Assembly: GCF_018688335.1 (NCBI RefSeq)
Contig: NZ_CP061316.1
Location: 1,426,001 to 1,490,000 of the forward strand
Origin: Polynucleobacter sp. AP-Jannik-300A-C4
GTDB taxonomy: Bacteria; Pseudomonadota; Gammaproteobacteria; Burkholderiales; Burkholderiaceae
Direction of reading: 5' to 3'
DNA length: 64,000 bases
The notes under the pieces are model-generated. The model had not been told where the DNA came from and made no database searches. It was given only the letters and a program-made list of their open reading frames with translations. The first letter of the stretch is position 1, and every line of letters starts with the position of its first letter. This document shows, in pieces, positions 17,722-25,219 of the stretch. Position numbers and translations under genes: made by a program.

Positions 17722-19374
17722 TTAGACGTCGATTGCTGAAGCGGATCCTGCCTGCTTACGCAATTCAAACTTCTGAATCTTGCCGGTAGAGGTCTTTGGT
17801 AGCTCACAGAAAACAATGGCTCTTGGAACCTTAAAACCAGCCAGATGCTGCTTGCAATGAGCGATGATGTCAGCGGGCGTCACTTCCATACCCGGCTTGA
17901 TCTCCAAAAATGCGCAAGGTGTCTCGCCCCACTTATCGTCGGGCTTGGCAACCACTGCAGCTGCCATCACTGCTGGATGACGATAGAGAACATCCTCAAG
18001 CTCCACAGAGGAAATATTTTCACCACCAGAAATGATGATGTCCTTGCTACGATCTTTCATCTTGATATAGCCATCAGGGTTCATCACTGCTAAATCACCA
18101 GAATGAAACCAGCCTCCCTCAAAGGCCTCTTTAGTTGCCTTCTCATTCTTGAGGTAACCCTTCATGGCGATATTGCCCTTAAACATAATTTCGCCCATGG
18201 TCTCACCATCAGCAGGCACAGGCTTAAGAGTCTCAGGATCAAGAACGGCAATTGCTTGTTGCATGTGATAACGAACACCTTGACGGGCATTGAGGCGAGC
18301 CCGCTCACCAATATCTACCTCATTCCACTCATCCTGCTTTACACAAACTGCTGCAGGACCGTAGACCTCAGTTAATCCGTAGACGTGCGTCAAATCAAAA
18401 CCGAGCTTTTCCATGCCCTCAATAATCGAAGCTGGAGGTGCGGCGCCTGCGATTAAACCCTTCACTCCAGGAGGTACACCCTCCTTTAATTCATCGGGAG
18501 CATTGACTAATAGGTTATGCACAATGGGAGCCGCACAGTAATGCGTAACACCGTGCTCTTTAATGGCAGCAAAAATATGTTGCGCATCAACGCGACGTAG
18601 ACAGACATTAATACCTGCACGAGCAGCTATCGTCCAGGGGAAGCACCAACCATTGCAATGGAACATGGGGAGTGTCCAGAGATAAATAGGGTGCTTATTA
18701 ATATCCCAATCCAAAATATTCGAGACAGCATTAATCGCTGCGCCACGATGGTGATACACCACACCTTTTGGATTGCCGGTAGTTCCTGATGTGTAATTGA
18801 GGCAAATGGCTTGCCACTCATCCGCAGGGACTTGCCATGCAAACTGGGGGTCGCCCTCAGATAAGAGCTTCTCATAAGTCAGTGTGCCTAACTTCTCACC
18901 AGGAACATCAAACTCTTTTTCCTCGACATCAATTACTAAAAACTCACGGCCACTTTCTTTCTTGGCGATCTCAAGGGCTTTTTTCATCACCCCTGAAAAT
19001 TCGGGATCCACCATCACCACTTTTGCCTCACCATGATTCAACATAAAGGCAACTGACTCTGGATCAAGGCGGGTGTTTAAGGCATTCAATACCGCTCCAG
19101 CCATCGGGATTCCGAAGTGCGCCTCAACCATTGGGGGTGTATTAGGCAACATCACGGCAACGGTATCACCCAAGCCAATTCCATGCTTTTGCAGAGCGCT
19201 TGCTAGGCGACGACAACGATCATAAGTCTGACTCCAAGTCTGGCGCAGCTTGCCATGAACGATTGCCAAGCGATCTGGATACACCTGGGCCGATCGCTCA
19301 AGAAATAATAGTGGGGTAATCGGAGTGAAGTTGGCTGAGTTTCGCTCTAAACCTTGCTCAAAAATATTAGCCAT
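17722..19374 (-). CDS. Acyl-CoA synthetase (AMP-forming)
   Basis: This enzyme activates a carboxylic acid to its CoA thioester through an acyl-adenylate. Motifs visible are the P-loop YTSGTTGNPKGVVYHHRG, the adenylate site VYGLTEVYGPA, GWFHSGDLAVMNPDGYIKMKDR, and the C-terminal Lys in LPKTSTGKIQKFEL. Length is 550 residues from the ATG at 19374 (MANIFEQGL), preceded by TTTAAGGCGCAT; the frame is open 16 codons further but without homology-like content, so 19374 is preferred. It closely resembles medium-chain AlkK/FadD3-type ligases of Burkholderiaceae. Placement beside etfBA and an acyl-CoA dehydrogenase supports a fatty-acid role. Confidence 0.92.
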   Translation of the reverse strand: MANIFEQGLERNSANFTPITPLLFLERSAQVYPDRLAIVHGKLRQTWSQTYDRCRRLASALQKHGIGLGDTVAVMLPNTPPMVEAHFGIPMAGAVLNALNTRLDPESVAFMLNHGEAKVVMVDPEFSGVMKKALEIAKKESGREFLVIDVEEKEFDVPGEKLGTLTYEKLLSEGDPQFAWQVPADEWQAICLNYTSGTTGNPKGVVYHHRGAAINAVSNILDWDINKHPIYLWTLPMFHCNGWCFPWTIAARAGINVCLRRVDAQHIFAAIKEHGVTHYCAAPIVHNLLVNAPDELKEGVPPGVKGLIAGAAPPASIIEGMEKLGFDLTHVYGLTEVYGPAAVCVKQDEWNEVDIGERARLNARQGVRYHMQQAIAVLDPETLKPVPADGETMGEIMFKGNIAMKGYLKNEKATKEAFEGGWFHSGDLAVMNPDGYIKMKDRSKDIIISGGENISSVELEDVLYRHPAVMAAAVVAKPDDKWGETPCAFLEIKPGMEVTPADIIAHCKQHLAGFKVPRAIVFCELPKTSTGKIQKFELRKQAGSASAIDV

Positions 19375-19422
19375 ATGCGCCTTAAATATTGGTCTTTTTT
19401 TAATCTGAACTTCTAATTTCAA

Positions 19423-20343
19423 TTAGATATCTGCGAGTGCTTTCACATGCGCAACCACGCTGCGGCCTAAAGCAGAAAGGTTATAGCCACCCTCTAGGCA
19501 ACTGACAATGCGACCTTGAGCATATTGGTTTGCAACCTCTTTAAGCTGCTTAGTCATCCAAGCATAGTCATCCTCTACCAAGCCCATCTGCCCCAAATCA
19601 TCCTCACGGTGAGCATCAAAGCCTGCAGAGATGATGATGAGCTCTGGCTCAAAGTCTCGTAAACGAGGCAACCACTGCTCTTCCACTATCGAGCGAACAA
19701 CATCACCACGTGTAGATGCAGGAAGCGGAACATTTACCATATTGTTTGCCCCATCTAAGCCGCTGTAGGGATAAAACGGGTGCTGAAAGAAACTACACAT
19801 CAGCACATTAGGGTCATTAAAGAACGCTGCTTCAGTACCATTACCATGATGAACATCGAAGTCAATAATGGCGACACGCTCAATGCCATACTCTTCCATC
19901 GCATATCGTGCTGCTACGGCAACATTATCAAAAACACAAAATCCCATAGAGCGGGTTGGCTCCGCATGGTGACCTGGCGGGCGCACCGCACAAAACACAT
20001 TTTCAACTTCACCCTTCATAACCGCATCTACACCGGCAATGGCCGCACCCGCAGCACGCAAAGCGGCACTCCAAGTATGAGGGTTCATAATAGTGTCACC
20101 ATCGAGCATGAAGTAACCGCTAGCAGGCGAACGCTCTTTAACAAAGGCGATATGATCTGGGCTGTGAACTAACTCCAATTGGTCTTCAGTTGCTAATGGC
20201 GCATCTAAATGATGCAGAAAGCGATCTACACCACTGCGAATCAGTTGATCATTAATTGCCTGAATGCGCTCTGGGCACTCGGGATGATGACTACCCATCT
20301 CATGCTTTAGAAAGTCTGGATGAGTTATGTATCCTGTTGTCAT
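19423..20343 (-). CDS. Histone deacetylase family protein (acetylpolyamine/acetoin-utilisation type)
   Basis: A zinc amidohydrolase of the arginase/deacetylase fold, 306 residues. The active-site set is complete: VRPPGHHAEPTRSMGFCVFD with the His-His pair, IDFDVHHGNGTEAAF (about residue 163) with zinc Asp and His, ISAGFDAHREDDLG and the Tyr-bearing CLEGGYNLSALG. Bacterial relatives deacetylate polyamines, or acetyl-CoA synthetase (AcuC). The acyl-CoA synthetase starts just 48 nt downstream, which makes control of that enzyme by deacylation an attractive but unproven idea. It is the first gene of the acyl-CoA block. Confidence 0.92.
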   Translation of the reverse strand: MTTGYITHPDFLKHEMGSHHPECPERIQAINDQLIRSGVDRFLHHLDAPLATEDQLELVHSPDHIAFVKERSPASGYFMLDGDTIMNPHTWSAALRAAGAAIAGVDAVMKGEVENVFCAVRPPGHHAEPTRSMGFCVFDNVAVAARYAMEEYGIERVAIIDFDVHHGNGTEAAFFNDPNVLMCSFFQHPFYPYSGLDGANNMVNVPLPASTRGDVVRSIVEEQWLPRLRDFEPELIIISAGFDAHREDDLGQMGLVEDDYAWMTKQLKEVANQYAQGRIVSCLEGGYNLSALGRSVVAHVKALADI

Positions 20344-20426
20344 TACTAGAAATCCTCAATAGCAAAACTATTATTTTTATAATTTAATTAAACCTAGCAG
20401 AACATCAAAAACCCACTTTCTTATCC

Positions 20427-21695
20427 ATGAATTTTCGCATCTCCAATCTCACATCAATACTATTCACAACCCTACTGCTAGGGGCATGCTCCAGCATCCC
20501 CACTCAGCAAGTTAGCCCTACAGAGACTATCGTAAACCAGTCTGAAGATGTCGCAACAGAAGCCCGTTTTAGCCAAAATCTCAATGAATTAATCGCTCAA
20601 ATTGCCCAAACCCAAGGAATCCCTCAGACCAGCCTTGAATTAGGCTTCTCTGATGCTAAAACGATCCCCTCCATACGCAAATTGGTATTACCCCCATCGG
20701 GCAGCTTTAAAAAGAATTGGGTCGCCTATCGCAAGCGTTTTATTGAGCCAGTTCGCCTGAAAGCTGGCAAGGTCTTTTGGGAGCAAAACCAGGCATTCTT
20801 AAGCAAGGTTGAGCAAGAATCAGGCGTCCCAGCCGAAATCATCGTCTCCATTATTGGTATTGAAACCATTTATGGCCGTCAAACTGGTAATTACCGGGTC
20901 AAGGATGCACTTTCTACATTAGCTTTTAGCTACCCAGATACACCCAACAAAGCCAGTCGAGAGCAGCTCTTTAAAGACCAACTGCAAGAACTCATCTTGA
21001 TGTGCTGGACTGAAGGGGGTGGCAGCTTGCCCGCCAATAATAGTCAGCAAGGATTGAATCAAACTCGCTTTAATGCCTGCCTGAATCAGAACAGCTCCTA
21101 TGCTGGTGCGATTGGCCTGCCACAGTTCATGCCAAGTAGTATTCGCAGCTTCGCAGTAGATGGCGATGGTGATGGGCGCATTGACCTTAAACAAAGTCCT
21201 AAGGATGCTATTGCTAGCGTGGCTAACTTTATGAGAAAGCATGGCTGGCAACCTGGCATGCCGATTTACTTCCCTGTGCAGGAAGGGGCAGTCAGTGAGG
21301 CGAGAGCGCTAGCAGATGGAGAGCCACAACTCAAATACTCGGTTCAAGAGCTCATCGCAAAAGGCATCCTCACTAAAGAGCAAGGCGATCTTCAGGCTGG
21401 GGGTGTTGAACCACAAAGCAAGGCCCTCATTGTTGATCTACCTTACCCCGACAAAGATGGTGGTGATCAGGTTCGTTACGTAGTTGGACTTAATAATTTT
21501 CTGACGATTGTGCAATACAACCGCAGTTACTTTTACGCACAAAGTGTTGCTGAGTTTGCAGAAGTGCTAGGCTATAAAAATCAAAGCGTAGTTCCCACTA
21601 CCGCAAGCAAAGCGAAGTCAGAAACAAAGTCAGGAGAACCGGTCAAACCTAAACCGAAGAAGCCTGCTAATAAGAAAAAACAGAAACAGGCTTAA
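20427..21695 (+). CDS. mltB: Membrane-bound lytic murein transglycosylase B
   Basis: MltB cleaves peptidoglycan with formation of 1,6-anhydro-muropeptides. The lipobox LLGAC with Cys21 marks it as an outer-membrane lipoprotein. The catalytic Glu is in IIGIETIYGRQTGNYRV, and GAIGLPQFMPSSIRSFAVD and NRSYFYAQSVAEFAEVL are the other family blocks. At 422 residues it is longer than E. coli MltB because of an unusual C-terminal tail of about 30 residues rich in Lys, Pro and Ala. It is flanked by convergent cysM. Confidence 0.94.
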   Translation: MNFRISNLTSILFTTLLLGACSSIPTQQVSPTETIVNQSEDVATEARFSQNLNELIAQIAQTQGIPQTSLELGFSDAKTIPSIRKLVLPPSGSFKKNWVAYRKRFIEPVRLKAGKVFWEQNQAFLSKVEQESGVPAEIIVSIIGIETIYGRQTGNYRVKDALSTLAFSYPDTPNKASREQLFKDQLQELILMCWTEGGGSLPANNSQQGLNQTRFNACLNQNSSYAGAIGLPQFMPSSIRSFAVDGDGDGRIDLKQSPKDAIASVANFMRKHGWQPGMPIYFPVQEGAVSEARALADGEPQLKYSVQELIAKGILTKEQGDLQAGGVEPQSKALIVDLPYPDKDGGDQVRYVVGLNNFLTIVQYNRSYFYAQSVAEFAEVLGYKNQSVVPTTASKAKSETKSGEPVKPKPKKPANKKKQKQA

Positions 21696-21713
21696 TAGCT
21701 TAGATTGGATGTA

Positions 21714-22625
21714 TTACGCTGGGAAAACTCCAGTAGAAAGATAACGGTCGCCACGGTCGCAGACAATAAAGACAATCGTGGCATTTTCTACTTGGCGAGC
21801 AATTCGTAAGGCAACAACCAAAGCCCCGCCAGCTGAAATACCGCAGAAGATACCCTCTTCAGCAGCAAGGCGACGGGCCATTTCTTCAGCATCTGCCTGG
21901 CTTACATACTCAATACGATCAACCTTGTCGCCCTGATAAATCTTTGGCAGATACTCTGGAGCCCATTTACGAATACCAGGAATCTGCGAACCCTCTTCAG
22001 GTTGCGCACCAATAATCTGAATAGCGGGATTCATGGACTTGAGATAAGTAGAGACCCCGGTAATAGTTCCAGTAGTACCCATCGCGGAAATGAAATGAGT
22101 TACTTGACCATCTGTATCGCGCCAGATTTCCGGGCCAGTAGTCTCGATGTGAGCACGTGGGTTATCCGGATTTGCAAATTGATCTAACAATCTACCGCGG
22201 CCCTCTTTTTGCAATTGCAGTGCATAGTCACGGGCAAACTCCATACCCCCAGAGGCTGCCGTCAGAATTAATTCAGCTCCATAGGCAGCCATACTTTGTC
22301 GACGCTCAATACTTTGATTCTCGGGCATCACCAAAACCATCTTGTAGCCCAACATCGCAGCAGTCATGGCTAAAGCAATACCAGTATTACCGCTAGTTGC
22401 TTCAATGAGAGTGTCGCCAGGCTTGATTTCACCTCGCTCTTGAGCACGAAGGATCATCGACAGCGCAGGCCGGTCCTTAACCGACCCCGCTGGATTATTA
22501 CCCTCCAACTTTCCTAGAATCAGATTACCTTTTAAATCGTTATCAGCGCCAGGAATACGTTGCAAACGAACCAGGGGCGTATTACCCACGGTCTGCGAAA
22601 TAGTTAAGTAAGAAGGTGTGCTCAT
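21714..22625 (-). CDS. cysM: Cysteine synthase B (O-acetylserine sulfhydrylase)
   Basis: CysM makes cysteine from O-acetylserine and sulfide or thiosulfate. PLP is held by Lys50 in NPAGSVKDRPAL; TSGNTGIALAM binds the substrate carboxylate and GISAGGALVVALRIA is the PLP phosphate region. The 303-residue length and MGTTGTITGVSTYLKS with SQIPGIRKW fit CysM rather than CysK. It lies 41 nt after the ComEA-like gene on the same strand. Confidence 0.95.
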   Translation of the reverse strand: MSTPSYLTISQTVGNTPLVRLQRIPGADNDLKGNLILGKLEGNNPAGSVKDRPALSMILRAQERGEIKPGDTLIEATSGNTGIALAMTAAMLGYKMVLVMPENQSIERRQSMAAYGAELILTAASGGMEFARDYALQLQKEGRGRLLDQFANPDNPRAHIETTGPEIWRDTDGQVTHFISAMGTTGTITGVSTYLKSMNPAIQIIGAQPEEGSQIPGIRKWAPEYLPKIYQGDKVDRIEYVSQADAEEMARRLAAEEGIFCGISAGGALVVALRIARQVENATIVFIVCDRGDRYLSTGVFPA

Positions 22626-22666
22626 GAAACCATTTTAGCCATAAGCCAGGCTAGACGTAAAAGGGT

Positions 22667-23062
22667 TTAATTTCGGCGATTTCCTTCCGCACGATCCGCA
22701 CTATGGCGAGAGCTAGTTTGACCACGAGGGCTGCGTCTACCAGCCTTGACTCCCTCTTTATTCGTCCTACCATGCGGTTCACGAAAGGAGCTGGGCGCCT
22801 CAATAGTTAAGCCGTTATCCACCATCTTTTCAACTGATTTCATACCAATGCCACGTACGCGTTTTTGTAAATCATTAGCATCCTGAAAATGCCCGCCATC
22901 TAAACGCTCCGCAATAATGGTTTTCGCTTTCGAAGGTCCGATACCTTTGATACTCTCCAGCTCAGACTGGGTGGCCGTATTGACGTTAATTGGTGAGGCT
23001 GAAGATAAAGCTGAGACAGCCACCAATACCGAAAATACTAAGGACTTTAATAATTGATTCAT
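22667..23062 (-). CDS. ComEA-like secreted helix-hairpin-helix DNA-binding protein
   Basis: A 131-residue exported protein with a signal peptide (MNQLLKSLVFSVLVAVSALSS, cleavage near SSA|SP) and a helix-hairpin-helix domain: INVNTATQSELESIKGIGPS, AKTIIAERLDGG, then RGIGMKSVEKMVDNGL. ComEA proteins bind incoming DNA in the periplasm during natural transformation. A C-terminal tail of about 45 residues is rich in Arg, Gly and Ser and may also bind nucleic acid. The ATG at 23062 is preceded by GGAG at a good distance, so I prefer it to an upstream in-frame start at 23092. A strong hairpin lies immediately upstream. Confidence 0.85.
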   Translation of the reverse strand: MNQLLKSLVFSVLVAVSALSSASPINVNTATQSELESIKGIGPSKAKTIIAERLDGGHFQDANDLQKRVRGIGMKSVEKMVDNGLTIEAPSSFREPHGRTNKEGVKAGRRSPRGQTSSRHSADRAEGNRRN

Positions 23063-23080
23063 GTAATCTCCATCGGTTAA

Positions 23081-23113
23081 TAAAAAATCCACTCACACGA
23101 AGTGCAAGTGGAT
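23081..23113 (-). terminator. Strong hairpin after the CHAT operon and directly before comEA
   Basis: On the minus strand ATCCACTTGCAC pairs with GTGTGAGTGGAT around a TTC loop, giving a stem of about 12 pairs (two G-U), followed by TTTTTTA. It is a textbook intrinsic terminator for the four-gene operon ending at 23214. It ends only 12 nt before the comEA ribosome-binding site, leaving no room for a promoter in between, so comEA must be reached by read-through or the hairpin acts as an attenuator. Confidence 0.8.
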
Positions 23114-23213
23114 CAGTTACAACGAATGGATCTAAAAAAGGTTTACTATTTTCTGTGAATGACGTGAGAATCGGAAATCAATTACGGATCACTAAGAAGA
23201 TGCTTATTCAGGC

Positions 23214-23957
23214 TTAGTGGCTCAGGATAAATTGGGCTGCACGCTTGATAAGCTCATCCTCAGTTTGATTAAAGCCATGATAAGCAAAAGATTCACAGAC
23301 GTTACCTTCACTCACACCACCTTCCATAATCTCAAGGCGAGAAACTAAACCTGCTCGCCTACCCTCAATTAAATTTCTAGATGCTGAAATTGGCGTACCA
23401 CGACAAGCATCATCTTGATGGTGTATTGCGAGTACCGGCAGATTAACTTCCTCATTTATTGTTGCAGTTCTAACCGTACCCGCAACAATAATCCCGGATA
23501 GGAGGTTTGCAATCTGAGGGGATTTGTTTACAAAATTACTAGCCGTTGATGTTCCCATGCTGTGGCCAAAAATCCAAATGGGCAACCTAGTTCTAGACCG
23601 ATAAAAAGCAATAGTCTCTGCCACCCGCTGAAGGTGATCTTCTCGATCCCTCTTATCCCCACGTTTCAGATCTCCTAAATCATAAGGAGTGTCTACTAAA
23701 ACGGCATCAATTTGATATTGGGCCCACTGGTCTACAGATCTAACAAAAGTATGCCTGCTCCGGATTTGACCATCCTCCCGGATATGCAATTGGCCACCAC
23801 CCCCAGGATAAAGCAGCACCAATGCTTTAGGTTGATGAGCCTGAATGAAGAGCGTACGCGTAGGCTTTTCATCAGAATGGGGTATATCTAGAACTTGAGA
23901 AAATACCCCATTAGAAATCAGGCATAAGAAAAGCCAAGCAGATAGTCTAATTACCAA
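23214..23957 (-). CDS. Exported alpha/beta hydrolase, last gene of the CHAT operon
   Basis: The protein has the alpha/beta hydrolase triad: Ser in IFGHSMGTSTAS, Asp in AIHHQDDACRG and His in AYHGFNQTE, with an oxyanion-type GGGG stretch after VLLYPGG. I propose the TTG at 23957, preceded by AAGGGA, because the product then begins MVIRLSAWLFLCLISNGVFSQ, a good signal peptide; the frame is open to an ATG-like start at 24023, which would lie deep inside the upstream gene. From 23957 it has 247 residues and overlaps the previous gene by 11 nt, implying coupled translation. Substrate unknown; esterase or peptidase-like activity is possible. Confidence 0.75.
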   Translation of the reverse strand: MVIRLSAWLFLCLISNGVFSQVLDIPHSDEKPTRTLFIQAHQPKALVLLYPGGGGQLHIREDGQIRSRHTFVRSVDQWAQYQIDAVLVDTPYDLGDLKRGDKRDREDHLQRVAETIAFYRSRTRLPIWIFGHSMGTSTASNFVNKSPQIANLLSGIIVAGTVRTATINEEVNLPVLAIHHQDDACRGTPISASRNLIEGRRAGLVSRLEIMEGGVSEGNVCESFAYHGFNQTEDELIKRAAQFILSH

Positions 23958-24738
23958 TGATTCCCTTAAGACCAGTGTAAATCGAAACTGCAGTAGTGCC
24001 GAGTGCAACAATAGTTCCACCATACTCCTGCAATTTCTTCATCATTCCATGTAGGCTAGTCGGAGAAATTCGACCTTCACCCAAACCACTGACAACTGCC
24101 TTCAGGAAAGGATTAATCAATGCAGTCCTGAGATGACGCTGCTTGCTGGCATAGGCAACACCACCAAGCAACATGCCTGTCAAAAAGCTAAAGGCAATAC
24201 TAGCGGCATACTCCAAGACCTCACGCCACTCAAAAGCATTCTGTGGCCATATTGGCGAATGATCGACCAGGCCGGTCATCCAACTCATTCCAATTACAGA
24301 AGCTATTGCCAAAAATACGACCCCCATAAACCATTGGAATAAGCTTCTTGGCGCACTCTTAAATAGGAAGTAACCAAAGGGTAATGGCAACACCATAGAA
24401 ATCAAGCGCAGATACAACGGCTTCGTATCATAAATAATCGTAATTAATCCATGCGCAGCCAATAAAAGCAGAAGAGGAATACCGATATATAAAATCACAT
24501 CCAAAAACGATAGCAATAAACCTCTCGGCTCAGCTTGTTTTTGAGCCTGCTCATCAAGCAATAATTGAAGCTCAGCAATTCGATGTTCGTATGCTTCTTG
24601 ATTGGGGATTTCTTCAAGGCGTCTTTCAAGCTCGGCCACTTTTGCCATCATTGGCTTAAATAGATATAAATCGCGAGTGCAAACCTTACAGACTGCAGCC
24701 TCCTCAGCAACCTCAGAAAGACAGTAAGGACAATTCAT
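23947..24738 (-). CDS. Zinc-ribbon, coiled-coil membrane protein of the CHAT operon
   Basis: A 263-residue protein with no family name I can assign. Residues 1-20 form a zinc ribbon with Cys3-x2-Cys6 and Cys17-x2-Cys20. Residues about 30-70 look like a coiled coil (heptad Leu pattern in AELERRLEEIPNQ and AELQLLLDEQAQ). Then come at least four hydrophobic helices (about 78-105, 112-130, 138-160 and 178-205) and a last hydrophobic segment near the C-terminus. It starts at the stop of the Ig-like gene (1-nt overlap) and its end overlaps the hydrolase start. A membrane anchor that senses or tethers something in the cytosol is a guess. Confidence 0.7.
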   Translation of the reverse strand: MNCPYCLSEVAEEAAVCKVCTRDLYLFKPMMAKVAELERRLEEIPNQEAYEHRIAELQLLLDEQAQKQAEPRGLLLSFLDVILYIGIPLLLLLAAHGLITIIYDTKPLYLRLISMVLPLPFGYFLFKSAPRSLFQWFMGVVFLAIASVIGMSWMTGLVDHSPIWPQNAFEWREVLEYAASIAFSFLTGMLLGGVAYASKQRHLRTALINPFLKAVVSGLGEGRISPTSLHGMMKKLQEYGGTIVALGTTAVSIYTGLKGIIGN

Positions 24739-25178
24739 TACTTACTTACCACTAAGGTAAACACTGAATTTGTCTCACGACCGTCGACATCTTTGACGCT
24801 TACGCGAATAGTGTGACTACCTGGCGGCACATCCGCTTTTGCGAAGTCAATACCAGATGCGCTAATGGCATTTTTTAATCTTGGTGTTAAATCCACGAAA
24901 GGTGACTTCATATAAACCACTTTTATAGAAGCAGGGTCAATCTTTCCCTCGCCACGCGCCTCAAAGTTCACCTTAAAATCAATTGGCGAGTTCACTGGAG
25001 TATCCGCTTCCGGAGAAACCAACTTCACAGAGGGGCCACGAGAAATACCTCTTGTAGCTAAAGTGCCGGACGCCGCAGGTAAGGCGGCCTCCTTGGCGCT
25101 GATGAGCGGAGCCGCACTTGCCAATCCGGCAAAAAATATAAAAGCCGAAGTGCATAAGATTTGAATAAGTTTCATCAT
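24738..25178 (-). CDS. Secreted Ig-like domain protein of the CHAT operon
   Basis: A 146-residue protein with a signal peptide (LIQILCTSAFIFFAGLASA, cleavage near ASA|AP, about residue 22). The mature part looks like one immunoglobulin-like beta-sandwich: VKLVSPEADTPVNSPIDFKV, GKIDPASIKVVYMKSP, and the closing PPGSHTIRVSVKDVDGRETN, typical of bacterial Ig-like or cadherin-like folds. It has no obvious catalytic residues. It is 41 nt downstream of the CHAT gene and overlaps the zinc-ribbon gene by one base. A binding or scaffold role outside the membrane is inferred. Confidence 0.7.
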   Translation of the reverse strand: MMKLIQILCTSAFIFFAGLASAAPLISAKEAALPAASGTLATRGISRGPSVKLVSPEADTPVNSPIDFKVNFEARGEGKIDPASIKVVYMKSPFVDLTPRLKNAISASGIDFAKADVPPGSHTIRVSVKDVDGRETNSVFTLVVSK

Positions 25179-25219
25179 GATTCCAAAAAAAGAAAAATCT
25201 GTAGTAGTGAGATCTTAAA

